Assembly: GCA_049999765.1 (NCBI GenBank)
Contig: JBNGIQ010008817.1
Location: 1 to 30,357 of the forward strand
Length of the DNA stretch: 30,357 bases
Source: Phaeoceros laevis
Lineage: Eukaryota > Anthocerotophyta > Anthocerotopsida > Notothyladales
Direction: 5' to 3'
In this document: positions 1-12,566 of the stretch, in pieces
Layout: every line of letters starts with the position of its first letter
Numbering within the stretch: position 1 is the first letter of the stretch
Translations under genes and position numbers: made by a program
Notes under the pieces: model-generated
Told to the model about the DNA's origin: nothing
Database searches by the model: none
The model's input: the letters and a program-made list of their open reading frames with translations, nothing else

Positions 1-1400
1 CACTATCAAAGCAGTCCACGAGATCACAATCCGGCTGACACCAAACACAGTCTGCGCATCCTCAACGCTTTCACATATCCTATGCAAGGCTAATGAGGTT
101 ATTGCCATCAAATACATATGTGTAGCAGCCTTTTATCCAAACATCAGCATGTCTTGCCTTCCCTTGTTCCAATAAAGCTAACTTGGCGGGTTGCTCATGC
201 AAAACAACGCCTTGTTCTTTCTCTGCAAGCATGCTACATGATTAAAAAAATGATCACAAAGGCCCAAACATCTGGCTTACACTTTACTTCCGTATCTGTT
301 CGCCTTCCCACCTTGTCCCTGCTGCATGTGTGCTCTCATCAGAGCATTCCAGGTTGCTGCAGCAAGCTGGGACAACGAATCAAACATATCATGTGCATCC
401 ACGATAATCCCACACTTCCCATACATACTGACTAGAGTGTTCGCCACTAAATATCTGAATCATATCCATGCTTCCCATGTGCATTCTCTCCCCGCTTCCC
501 AGGGATTCTACTTTATGCGTTTGCCATTTGCTTGTAAAGCTTCAAGGAATCCTTTGCTTGGCCATGTTCATTCTGCCCTCCGAGCATTGCATTCCGCGAC
601 ACCATGTCTTTGTGACAACCCATGAAACACCTGGGTATGCACAAGGCTTCCGCAATTCGGATACATGCCAACCAGGGTGTTACCGACAAAAATATGTGAG
701 TCAAAGCCCCTCCTAATGGCATTAACATGTATAGAATAGCCCATTTTCAGGCACCTCATATTGTTTGCTACCACATCTGCCTTCTCCACGGGCATGCCAC
801 GCCTGAAGGGAACCAACAATAGAACGAGCATTCGGGCAGAGGCCCTTTTCCCACATTTTTTCATACAGCTGCAAAGCCTTCTCTGCTTCAACCTCTTGGG
901 CATGTGCTACAATCATTGCATTCCGTGTGGACCAGATCACACTGCAACGAACCATCACACACATTCCATGCGTCAAGAATGCTTCCGCACATCCCACACA
1001 TGTCAATGAGACTCGAAAGCACAAACAATTCAGTTGCACACCCTGTAATTCAAAGCCTCAGCATGAATGCGCTTGCCCTGTTCTAGATCTCTTGCGAAGC
1101 CGCAGGCTTTAAGCAGCTAACGAAGGTGTCAGTGTTCGGCTACACACCTGTGTCTCGCATCCTATCGTACACTATCAGCGCCTCATAAGATTGCCCCGCC
1201 ATAGGGTACCCCGAGATAACGGTGGCCCAGAGAAAACAGTCCGCTGTTGTGGCCTGTGAAATACCTGCGACGCATCGCCCAAGCCACCGCATTTCACCAA
1301 CGTGCCCACCAGGAATGACCAAGAGACCCGGTAATGCCCACCCCAAGTTTGTCGACATTAGCATCCTTCCTGTCAGCGCAGTCTTCAGTAGAGACTCGAC
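1..1400 (-). pseudogene. Decayed PLS-class PPR gene (runs off left edge)
   Basis: Reading the minus strand from about 1400 down to 1 gives successive pentatricopeptide repeat segments in changing frames. Recognisable pieces are KCGGLGDASQVF and FLWATVISGYPMAGQSYEAL (about 1290-1150), FVSCLKACGFARDLEQGKRI (about 1130-1070), RNAMIVAHAQEVEAEKALQL (about 930-870), HIFVGNTLVGMYPNCGSLV (about 690-640), ANTLVSMYGKCGIIVDAH (about 445-390) and SVEDAQTVFGVSRIVISWTA (about 70-15). Stops and frameshifts separate them, for example at about 1080, 730 and 300. Such genes normally encode organellar RNA-binding proteins that guide C-to-U editing. No uninterrupted repeat array remains, so I call it a pseudogene. 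It continues beyond the window, so any E/DYW end is not visible. The 5' limit near 1400 is approximate. Confidence 0.8.
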
Positions 1401-2052
1401 CTCCCTTCCTTGCGTATCGAGATGCTGCGTGTTCCTCTATAAGCAGAATATAGTTGCAGTCAGCCATCTGGGGTCATTTCATCCGCAGGGCAACAAATTT
1501 GGGAGTTGCCGACCTACCTGTTCCAGGGTTTCTCCTGAACTCGCCGAGGAATCCAACACCAAATTGTTTCCAACATAGAATCTGAGTCTCTCAATGAATG
1601 GCGCCGGGAACTGGAAGACCCGAGCTGAGGCTCCTGGTTCTTGGGGAACACAGGACATCAAGGGCGACATGGCACTATCAGCGTGCAGAAGTGGAGGAGC
1701 GTGAGCAAACTCTCAGTGCAGCCATGAGTCGTGAGGGGCAAAAAACCACAACATGATGTCTATGTGCAAGCTGCGTCCGACAGCAGATTCGATCAAATTT
1801 CTCATCTGAGGCGGCCTCCGCTTGTCCTGGTCCCACTTTCGGGAGCTCGATCCAAGCCTGAAAAAGAAGTCTGCAGTTACTACTCGGATTTCGTGCACAC
1901 TGCATGCCTTCCTAATCGGAACCTCCTTTCCCACTGTCCCTTTTCGGATAAACTGTGGCTTCGAACTAGGCTTCCTTATCCTGAAGGTAGGGCGCTACTC
2001 CTGAAGAAAGGAAGAAAGCAGAACTTGCAAATGCACTGAGGACCTGCGAGAC
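1401..2052. other. Intergenic, between PPR pseudogene and bL19 gene
   Basis: This stretch holds short open frames on both strands but none resembles a known protein. It should contain the 5' leader and promoter of the rightward bL19 gene. I see no clear TATA element that I would defend, and no repeat. Confidence 0.5.
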
Positions 2053-3146
2053 ATGGCCACCGCCCGCTTGTATCAGGTCGGTATGTGTGTATTCAGGTTG
2101 GGTCCATACCGTCACGCTTCTCAGGTACTCGTTAGCAGTAGGTCTGACAGCCGCTTTGAGCTGTGGTGCAGGTGGCGAGTTCGTCGGTGGTAGCTTCCAC
2201 CAATCTGGATGTGGTCCGCGCTGCGTCCTCCCCGTCCTCCTCCTCCAGGTTGAAGCCTTCATGGCAGCTGGCTTGCCAGCCCCTGAGAACTGCCTTTCCC
2301 TCTGCTAGCTCTGGTGTACCAGCATGCAGAAGGAGCCACAATGTGTCTTGCCAAGCGGTTTCCACCACTCCGGAAACCGAGATGGAGGCAGGGACAGACG
2401 CGGAATCCTCACTCTCAGCATTGGAGGTGACGCCCTCGGGTGCAGAAGGGGCTTATGTCAAAAAGCCGGCAAAGCATTTGAAGAACCTGATGGAGGTGGG
2501 AACTCATGCCCAACTGTTTTGAGGATGTGGCGACATTTTGTTTGCTGTGTGCTAAGCTCCGGTTGCCGTTGAGTGCAGACTCTTCAGACTCAGGCAATCG
2601 AAGCTGCGCTGAAGGACAAAACACTTCCAGACCTCAAAGCTGGTGATGTAGTTCAGATAAGAATGGTGAGAATTCCTGCATTGCCATGATCCTGATTCTC
2701 CCGCACTGCGGTTCGTGATGAACTACTATTGGCCACTGTCTCAATGCACAACGCTCTCGTTTCCGTAGGAGGTACCTGAGAACAAGAGGAGGATTTCGCT
2801 TCTTCGTGGCATTGTGATTGCCAAGCACAACTCGGGGATCAACACCACTTTCAGAATCCGCAGGATAATTGCCGGGGTTGGAGTGGAGATCGTGTTTCCG
2901 TTGTGAGTTACACCGACCAGTTGTGGCTCTGATGTTGACCTCAAGTTCGATTGGAGTGTGGCAGAGGAAGAGGGCTTCCTTTTGTAGGCCTGTTCTAGAG
3001 GGACTTACGTTGCTCACGACTGGCTCCGTCTTCTTTGCAGGTATTCTCCAAATATCAAGGAAATTAAGGTCCTTGATCACAGGAAAGTTCGAAGGGCTAA
3101 ACTATACTATCTCAGGGACAAGATCGCTAGATTATCGACTTGCTAA
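2053..3146 (+). CDS. RPL19: Plastid 50S ribosomal protein bL19, nuclear-encoded
   Basis: A structural protein of the large subunit of the plastid ribosome, made in the cytosol and imported. Model: exons 2053-2076, 2172-2495, 2579-2665, 2769-2902 and 3041-3146, giving 224 residues and a TGC-TAA end. Residues 1 to about 95 are rich in Ser, Ala and Arg with few acids at first ([15 protein letters not shown]...), as in a chloroplast transit peptide. The bL19 fold follows: [14 protein letters not shown], then [40 protein letters not shown] and [13 protein letters not shown]. The last three introns (83, 103 and 138 bp) start with GTGGGA, GTGAGA and GTGAGT and end in AG, and phases agree throughout. 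Exon 1 is the weak point: it uses a GTCGGT donor, because the second exon has an upstream in-frame stop at 2157 and no ATG. A mitochondrial target cannot be fully excluded. Confidence 0.88.
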
Positions 3147-3663
3147 GTTCTTCCTATTCGATGTGTTCCGGCAGTGGATTGTGACTCCTAGAATTATTAG
3201 GCCGTCTTCCACGATCCTGGTGGGAGACGTGATTTGATGTCATCTGCCCTTAGCAAAATGTTGTGACACTTGTGGAACGCTGCAGACAAGGTTCAAAACG
3301 ATGGACAGCACTGAGCTAGAATCAGGCAGGAATAGGTGTTTATACCAAAACCAGATACTTCTGGACGCCGAATTGGAGTCCTGTATGTCAATAATATTTT
3401 AGGTGCCCAGCCTCCAGAGACGGGGTCGTCACAAATGGGCATGTTTCTATGCCGTAGCCGGATATACAGGGACCTAATATACAATGAGCACAGCATGCCA
3501 TAAGGGCCATGTGGCTCCTGAAGTAGGCCAGTGCTGAACAAGCATACGACGTTTGCACAATCTCCATGTCGGGAAGGCCAACATGCATGGATCGTCAGCC
3601 TCCTTGCGGTTTCTGACTTCTCTTTTCATCTGGTGCCCCTCGAGCAACAGGGGCAGTGCATAG
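3147..3663. other. Intergenic, convergent 3' ends of bL19 and HPAT genes
   Basis: About 520 bp between the stop of the rightward bL19 gene and the stop of the leftward arabinosyltransferase gene. It should hold both 3' untranslated regions. No conserved coding segment or repeat was seen. Confidence 0.5.
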
Positions 3664-4773
3664 TTATGATCCTGCCTTCCAGTTCGGAATGTTGGCTGTT
3701 GCTTCATTCACCATTCGAACAAGAGTAACCACGGTTTCAGGAACACCTGGAGGTGGCATAGGCAGGTTCCTTGGAGGAGCACCCTCTGTGAAAGAACGCT
3801 TGTCAAACCGCCATTCTCCAATTTTTCCGTAAGTCAGAACACCCTTCTTGTTGTAGTCGCAGCCATATGTGTAGTGGATAATGTAAGCACCTCCTAGCTG
3901 CCTGTCCCAAGGTGGTTGAAGCATGAGGTCCTTTAGCAGAATGTGTGATACACCATGGAGTGCTGAGGCTGTTGCGTATCCATACATCTCCAGAACCCAT
4001 CCAAAAGTCTTGTCAGCTTCCGGGTCATCCTTCATGGCTAACGATACATTCATCCACGTAGGTGCAATCTGCTTCAACTGCTCCTTCCTGATGATCACCG
4101 GAGAGTTGCCAATGGGATCGATCTTCGTAATGGGCCCTTTGGACTTAGGATAGAACTTGCGAAGAACCTCCTCATACTTCTCTGCCTCAATGTAGAAGAA
4201 GGGGAAAGCTGCAGGTGTCTCTTCGGTTGACAGGTTAGGCAGGGGCCTGATGAAGAGGTGATCAGGCTCTCCCATCAGAATATACTCCTCCTCTACGTCA
4301 TACTTTTCAAGCCACTGAACGAAGGCCCACGGCCGGTTGAGCACCACATAACCTTTGTCCACACCATCTGGAAGTGGATTTACCACAACCGTGGGCACCT
4401 CATCCATCACCCCGTCAGGCCTGCCATCGTGCAAAATCCTGGTGAAGCCCCCCATCTCAGAGCCCGGCTCGTCTTTGAACTTCCTGTACCAGTAATACAT
4501 GATCCGGCACTGCCAGCGGCTGTAAGGATTGTCACTGGCTGTCACAGCTACGTGAAACAATCGCTTCTTCTTCGATTCGTCCAGGATATTCTGTGGTATT
4601 TTCACCACTGGATCGAAGAACGGATCCGTCCGGCTGCCTGCCCTCAAATCCACTTCGTCCGAGTCCACACTAGAATGGCTGTAGTAGTTGGATATCATTG
4701 TCACTGTGTTGTAGGTAGCTACAAAGACCGCCAAAGCAACCACAAGGATAAGCGGCACTCTGGCTCGCCCCAT
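3664..4773 (-). CDS. HPAT: Hydroxyproline O-arabinosyltransferase (HPAT/GT95 family)
   Basis: A Golgi enzyme that transfers L-arabinose to hydroxyproline on extensins and small secreted peptides such as CLE hormones. It is a single open frame of 369 residues from the ATG at 4773. Residues about 6-28 (PLILVVALAVFVATYN...) form a signal-anchor helix after a short basic cytosolic tail, as expected for a type II Golgi protein. The lumenal part is very well conserved: LFHVAVTASDNPYSRWQCRI, MYYWYRKFKD, GGFTRILHDGRPD, VVLNRPWAFVQWLEKYDVEE, YILMGEPDHLFIRPLPNLS, ITKIDPIGNSPVII, APTWMNVSLAMKDDPEADK, IIHYTYGCDYNKKGVLTYGK and EWRFDKRSF, ending in TANIPNWKAGS. The EPDH tract probably belongs to the active site. 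Length and motif order match the family and no residue block is missing. There is no intron, although I recall that flowering-plant HPAT genes have several. I cannot say which HPAT paralogue it is. Confidence 0.95.
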   Translation of the reverse strand: MGRARVPLILVVALAVFVATYNTVTMISNYYSHSSVDSDEVDLRAGSRTDPFFDPVVKIPQNILDESKKKRLFHVAVTASDNPYSRWQCRIMYYWYRKFKDEPGSEMGGFTRILHDGRPDGVMDEVPTVVVNPLPDGVDKGYVVLNRPWAFVQWLEKYDVEEEYILMGEPDHLFIRPLPNLSTEETPAAFPFFYIEAEKYEEVLRKFYPKSKGPITKIDPIGNSPVIIRKEQLKQIAPTWMNVSLAMKDDPEADKTFGWVLEMYGYATASALHGVSHILLKDLMLQPPWDRQLGGAYIIHYTYGCDYNKKGVLTYGKIGEWRFDKRSFTEGAPPRNLPMPPPGVPETVVTLVRMVNEATANIPNWKAGS

Positions 4774-5974
4774 GGCGACCAGCTAGCAGACAGTCGCGCT
4801 TCGCAGACTACAAATGCCCGAAGAAGCAGAGAACTCGAATCTCGGAGAGTCAACTGCAGAGCAACAACGGTAGGTCACTCAAAGACTCAACTTGGCGGCA
4901 ACGAGCAATGCAGCTACATATGCGGAATCGGCTTGCAGGTCCCCGGACACCTCGGAGTTTCCATGTCTGATTGGTTCACCAGCTCACGCATTGTTGCTGG
5001 TGACAAAGCATTTCCACCGAACAACCCGGGGCGGGATCTGAGGACCAGGGAAGCAACCTCCTCGTGATATAGGGCAACTTCAGTTGTGCAGAAGTGTACG
5101 TCACGGCCGATCCGGACTGCTATGGCCACCACCTGATTCAGGCTGCCTTCCGCCGGAGGCTGTGATACGATCCATCACCCAATGGCTGCAGGTAACTCTA
5201 AACAAATTCCAACAAATGATCGAAAGGCAGGTCGCCCGCGAAGAGCATCTGAGCGCATGCGTGGTCTGGAGTTGATGCACGTTTAATTTTGGTTGCGTGT
5301 GCCAGTCGATTAAGCCGCTGGAATCAGCAGAATGAGAGAGGCCGGTGACTTGGTTGTGCCAACTTAGAGCAGAAGAAAGTCAAACTCTTTTGGAGAATTG
5401 GTGCAGACATGGGGCGGTGTAGAGCCAAGCAAATCTACAAATACACCTGGTTGGCAATATGCATCGGACTATGCCTTGCTCTCTAATTCAGAAGCTCCAA
5501 GATGCTGATGTCGTCGCTAACTTGCAGTGACGCCAATCGGACATTCGACAAGGCGTGAAGAACACCTAGTCGATCCTTCGCAGTGGTGCGGCAACAGGTG
5601 ATTTAAGGTAGACTGATACAATATTTGATGCTTTTCTTTGGTTTGCGGCGTCCGAAAATGACGAACTGAATAAAACTGGCTCTCTTGGGTTTGCAGAGAC
5701 TTCCAAATCATTTCAATTCCGATCAGATAACAGCAAAGGAGGCTGTTGTTTGACTATCAAGCAACGTGGGGTGATGGAAGATTATGGGTTGATGGTTCAG
5801 TACCCTATCAGCGTGGGGTCGACCGTGAGCGCTGTGGCAGGTAATTTACTCCCTGTTGACACTCGTTGTGCTTTGTTTTGAGAATTTGAGGGCATTTACG
5901 TTGGTTAAGCTTTCACAGCCTAGGATCCACTGATCGGATTAAAACCTTCATGCTTTGACAGTTCCAGGATCGCA
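4774..5974. other. Intergenic, upstream of HPAT and of PPR pseudogene
   Basis: About 1.2 kb with short unconserved frames only. The part next to 4774 should contain the HPAT leader and promoter on the minus strand. I saw no repeat and no RNA gene. Confidence 0.45.
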
Positions 5975-7784
5975 GTGGATGAAGGAACTTGGACAAAACT
6001 ATGCAAGGAAGGAGAACTTAATGAGGCTGTTGAAGCACTGGATCGCCTGGTGCAACAAGGATCGTGTCTTGACCGCTCTCTCTTCTATCACATCCTGAAG
6101 AGGTGCACATCACAAGATAATATGGCTCTTGGCAAGCATGTCCATACCCTTACTCGGGAAAGTGGGTACGTGTTAAACACCTTCCTGGCTAATCAATGCA
6201 TATTAATGTATGCTTCACATTGTAGGGACGAGGCAGCCATGGTGTTCACTGATGTGACTATACCACTATATGTGGCCTTGGATTATCTCAGTGTACGTTA
6301 GACATGGCTAGCCTGCACAGGGTATCAAACTGTATCGACAAATGTGAAGCTTAAATAGGAAGCCAGAAAGCCATATCTTTGTGGCCATCCTAAAAGCATG
6401 ATCTAGTCGTAGAGCTCTGCATGATGGCGAGCAGCTTCATTCCCAGATATAGGCAGGGGGATTGGAAGCTGATGTGGTTCTTGGTAGTTCCTCGTGGATA
6501 TGTATGCAAAGTCTGGAAACATAAATGGTGCAGGCTGCTTGTTTGACAGGTTGCCTTTGAAGGGCTTGTTGACATGGAATTGCATGTTTGCAGGATACAT
6601 TGAGCATGAACTTGGCCAGGAAGTTTCTACCTTCATACAAGTGTGCAGCGGGAAGGTACCATTCTTACTGATAGTGCGACAATGATGTGCCTGCTTAAAG
6701 CATGTACTAGTGTGGGGGCCTTACATCAGGGCAGGCACCTGCATGCACTGATCAAGGAAAGAGGCATGGACTCTCATGTGGCTTTTGGCACGTCTCTCGT
6801 GGATATGTTCGCAAAATGTCGGAGCCTGTTGGATGCACAAAGAGTGTTTGATACATTGCCCAGACGAGATGTGGTATCATGGAATGCTCTGCTGAATGGC
6901 CACGCCCAGCATAGTCATTGCCGAATGGCAATACAGTGTTTCAACGAGATGCAGCACCACGATATGCAGCCTAAGCTACTTGTATTGTTGTACTTCACTT
7001 TTATTCTTCTGGCTTGCAGTCATGAGGGTTTGGTGACTGAAGGCCAGCGGTACTTCAAATGATGCCTGAAAGTTACGGGAATGTACCCACTGTCCACCAT
7101 TATACATGCATGATCAATCTACTTGGTCTTCTGGTGGTTGGATGATGCAGAAAGCATGTAGCGAAGTGTTCCATTTCAGGATGACACTGTGGCCTGGACA
7201 TCTTTGCTGAGAGCCTGCAAAATCCATGGTGACCTGAGGCGGGGAAGGTGATGCTTTCATCGCTTGATTGAACTGGAACTGCGAAATCCAACTGCAGAGG
7301 TCCTCTTGGCAACAACGTAAACTAGTGCTGGCATGTGGGGAGATGTAGAGGAAATAGAAACCCTGCGGACGTCTGCAGGTGCCAAGAAGAAGCTTGCCAA
7401 GGCATGCATTGAAGTGAGAGCCGAAGTGCACAAGTTCACAGTGGGGGAAGAGATGTTTCACCAAAGTTGAGGAACATGAACTGGAGGGTGACGAATGAAG
7501 GGGGCCATGTGCCACACACGGAGTTGGTGTTGAAAGGCAGTGTCCAACAGCAAATAGAAGATGCATTGTGTGAACATGCTGAGAAACTGGCATTGGGATG
7601 TGGTCTGCTGCACACCCCAGATTGCAGTCCTTCGCTGGTTACAAAGAATCTTCTTATGTCACCGAAGTGCCTCAGTGCCACTAAAGGCCTCTCAAGGCTT
7701 AAAACGATGGACATCATGGTGAGATATGTGTGCGGGGTGCACCCTTTTGTGGACGGGTGCTACCCTCTGGGGACACATAATTGA
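5975..7784 (+). pseudogene. Decayed PPR-E-DYW editing-factor gene
   Basis: The PPR array starts near 5975 (LNEAVEALDRLVQQGSCLDR) and continues with KHVHTLTRESGYVLNTFLAN, DMYAKSGNINGAGCLFDRLP (about 6495-6560), LLKACTSVGALHQGRHLHAL (about 6690-6750), RDVVSWNALLNGHAQHSH and LACSHEGLVTEGQRYFK. Beyond a stop at 7060 come an E motif (DDTVAWTSLLRACKIHGDL; EVRAEVHKFTVGEEM) and a DYW domain (GGHVPHTELVLK; CEHAEKLALGCGLL). The domain keeps the HAEKLA zinc-site motif of the cytidine deaminase fold. Its CxxCH is reduced to PKCLSATK, the usual CSCGDYW end is replaced by CYPLGTHN, and the region carries frameshifts and stops near 6300, 6400, 7060, 7250 and 7470. An active protein would act on organellar RNA. 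The broken frame and lost zinc ligands argue for a pseudogene. Confidence 0.85.
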
Positions 7785-8282
7785 GGTTCCGGCTTCCAGA
7801 CAGATTTTGCCGCCTTCTGTTTGGATCTTCTACCTCACTCCTGAACATCCTGGTTGAAATCAAGAGGGCTATACTTGAACCCTATCCGGCAGTCTTTGGA
7901 ACTGTGAAGTCCCCTCTACATAGCTGTGCGAAGGACGAAGTGGGTTTCTGTTTTCGACACAACTTGAATGCATATTTTTTGCTGGAGAGAGATTGTTGAA
8001 TGATGCAGAGAGGCATGTCATCAAGTCACCAACAGGGGCATCGCCAAGTTTCAAGCGTAGGCGGGGACTAGTTCGGAAAAGTTCCCAGAAGAAGGTGCCG
8101 CTTGATCGCCAATGATAGCTGAAATACCTAAGTGTATTGGAAGGATGAATGCCTCAATAGCATGTAATAAAGTTTCTCCAACTAATCAAGAAACTTGCAA
8201 ACCACAAAAGATTGTCCACGAAGTAGCCTTCCAACTTGTTCTCAAGTTCTCAACCACGAGTTAACTAATCCTAATAGGATTC
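7785..8282. other. Intergenic, downstream of PPR pseudogene
   Basis: No recognisable coding sequence. At 8267-8281 there is a small perfect inverted repeat with 7-base arms (AATCCTA/TAGGATT around one base), about 110 bp before the eL37 start codon. Confidence 0.45.
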
Positions 8283-8319
8283 TACCCGGGATTGGCACTA
8301 CTTGAACCGTGCCCGGGTA
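8283..8319. promoter_or_regulatory. Inverted repeat upstream of eL37
   Basis: Arms TACCCGGG (8283-8290) and CCCGGGTA (8312-8319) are perfect reverse complements separated by 21 bases, 70-106 bp before the eL37 ATG. The site could be a dimeric factor-binding site in the promoter or a hairpin in the leader. The placement is seen; the role is inferred. Confidence 0.3.
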
Positions 8320-8388
8320 AAGTTCTATTTCCTCCGCCGCCCCCACTCTGTCGACGAGGGCTTCCGCTGCGCGGCTAGCGTCGGTGCA

Positions 8389-9194
<806 letters not shown>

Positions 9195-9729
9195 TCTGAT
9201 GACAGGCCGGACTTGGAGGTCTGCATTCTTGTCTCAGGTAGTAGACGATTGTTCGGGAAGGCCTTGCGCTGTTTGCCCTAAAATGGATGGGGAATGCGAA
9301 GGCCTCAGGATGCAGGAAACCGTGGAATTTGAAGGATTTTGTTCCTGCAGTCCTCGAGAGTGAGAGTGATCATTTATTTAGGCTACGCAGTTGATATTAT
9401 AAACAAAGGCTCATCGTGATGGTACACGTCCTTAAGTCTTTACTATTGGCAATTTGGCACCTTATAATTTCTGCAACGAAAACAACACCACCACAAACGT
9501 TTTCTGTTTTCTGTTCCGTGGTACTTCATTTGCTTCACTGTGGTAACTGAAGGTCCATAGCTACTGCACTATTTTCGCGTAGGGGAATGATGAATTTGGA
9601 TAGTGAGCAGGGCTAGCGGGAGCCCTTTTCTGTTGCCACGCAAACGCTGTTGTGCTTCATAAACTCACAGTCTTAGTCTAGTTTGTTCTGGCATGGCTTC
9701 GTGAGTGGAAGGACATATTGAATGCTACT
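9195..9729. other. Intergenic, after eL37 and before centrin 3' end
   Basis: Likely holds the eL37 3' untranslated region and then plain spacer. A frame on the plus strand to about 9363 only continues past the eL37 stop in other frames and shows no conserved motif. Confidence 0.4.
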
Positions 9730-9843
9730 GTACAGTGTACACGGCAAATGGGCAATCTGGATGAAATGCCAGCTTTAGAAGACATTTCATCCCGAGGATC
9801 TGCATGCAGATGCGAGCCCATTGCTGAATTTGTCCTCGTTTCT
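9730..9843 (-). repeat. Dispersed ~100-bp repeat, copy 1
   Basis: The reverse complement of this segment matches 23485-23585 closely. Shared landmarks are the CTGCATGCAG palindrome, the segment reading GCAATGGG.TCGCATCTGCAT, inverted ATGAAATG/CATTTCAT arms and GCCCATTTGCCGTGTACAC. In this copy the central inverted repeat is imperfect, with about 30 bases between and including the arms. It lies just downstream of the centrin stop codon and may be transcribed in that gene's 3' untranslated region. It could be a small non-autonomous transposon, but I see no clear terminal repeats or target duplication. Confidence 0.6.
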
Positions 9844-9897
9844 GAATCCGCAACTGCAAGTAGGAGCTGCTCCGGAGTCATGGTCCCTGGACATTTG

Positions 9898-11003
<1,106 letters not shown>

Positions 11004-11340
11004 AGCTGAACCAGTTGATGAATGCCCACAGCTCCTCCCCCAGAATTCGAATAATTGCGACTCCTGATGGAAAAGATGGCCGCAGATTGGAGGCAGATTG
11101 CTGCGCGCTGTTTCTTTCCCTCCGAAATTTGCAGCTAGAAACGAATGTGGCGAGGCGCAGACACAATTTTTGGGCGACGGAGCACTAGGTGCAGAGACAA
11201 GCCCAAGTATGTGGCAAGACACGGTGCGGTGGTTTCGGTGCCAGCAGCAAGTGTAACGGTTATTAGCCAACTTGCAGAATTACAAGCTCCAAGTGCGCTT
11301 CCTTTTGAGTCAGGGAGCCAAACTAGTACTTCTTAGGGGC
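11004..11340. other. Region upstream of centrin
   Basis: Should contain the centrin leader and promoter on the minus strand. Short overlapping frames on both strands show no family resemblance. Confidence 0.4.
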
Positions 11341-12540
11341 GAGTTAGTGAAATGTGTCTAGTACTGTCTACGGTACTGTATTCTATTTTTCGTAGAGCAT
11401 TTTTTGGGGAGCTCATGCTAAAAGCCTAAAACATCACATATAGCTTTAAGTGCTATGACTATACTATAGTAGGAGAAGAAGAAGAGTCTTTATTAGGAGC
11501 TTGATGGTCCACAATGACCCATCAAAGATGTACAAGATATCCAGAGCATATCAAGATATCAAAAACTTATCAAGATATCAAGAACATATCAAGACATATC
11601 AAGAACATATCAACATAACTCTTGAGTGAATGTATTTCTAGCAATATATATTAATTAGCTAGTGTATCATTTAGAACCTGGTTGGAAGACTCTTAGCTCC
11701 CGTGGTAGGTGCAGGGCCTCTAGGTACATGTTACTTGTCTGCAAGTAGGGTAAAGAATCTAAAGACCGCCATGGTCTACATAATTCCTTTCAATTATTAA
11801 ATACTTCTTTGTTCTTATAAATATTTGACAAATAATTCATGGTTGACAAAAAAGTATAAAGCTTGCTAGAAGAGCCCATTTTTTATGAATCATATGAGAA
11901 GGTAGGAGTGTGCTTTATGCAAGTACACCACATAGCACATACTCAAGTCTTTGTGTACTCATTTACCCTTTTGAAATGTGAAACACATATAGATAGTGTG
12001 GCCTATCAATCAAGTAGTAAGCACCCATCTCAATCTATTAATACGATCTACTAATTCGAGCTTCATGGGATGTGCTCCTATATATTGCAATTTGCAACCC
12101 TAAGATTTGTTGGTTGGTTACAATGTACGTCCTAAGTCGGAAACACTATATTCTTTTATTGCTTGTGATGTAGCTCTTGCAATGCAAGCATAGAATCTGA
12201 TTCTCACATTATCCCAAGTTTGCTGCTACTTTGTACAAAGGAGTAGGGTACTCATTCTCTTTGCCTTGTGAACTTCATCTAAGTGGGTGTGGGTAGCAAT
12301 ACATTCCTTATGGAGTGGATCCCATAGGTTCATTTAGGTCATATAAGTCCTTCCCTTCAACCCCTACAATGGCACAAAAACAGACTTCAACTCAAGAAGG
12401 CTATGCTATATGATGTCACCCACTTTGGCAGGGATGTCAAGGAGAGACTCTACTACCTGCTTATGAAGTCAATTGACCACAGGAAGCAACAAACAAACAA
12501 AAACCCAGATGTATAACATGCAATACCAAACCAAAGCTTC
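11341..12540. other. AT-rich gene-free stretch, possibly transposon-derived
   Basis: Base composition drops to clearly AT-rich here, unlike the roughly balanced flanks, and no frame longer than about 60 codons occurs. It includes a micro-repeat (11537-11616). I looked for reverse transcriptase, integrase or transposase motifs and for a tRNA primer-binding site and saw none. A solo LTR or a degenerated transposon is possible but not shown. Confidence 0.4.
11537..11616. repeat. Degenerate tandem micro-repeat ATATCAAGA
   Basis: The motif CATATCAAGA or ATATCAAGA/ATATCAAAA recurs about seven times with spacing of 9-15 bases. It is low-complexity sequence inside the AT-rich stretch. Confidence 0.6.
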
Positions 12541-12566
12541 ATCTCCAGCCCTATATCGTTGAAACG

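Noticed and set aside
4258-5067. Plus-strand open frame of 269 codons
   Set aside because: It runs antisense through the strongly conserved HPAT coding sequence and continues into its upstream region, with no family resemblance.
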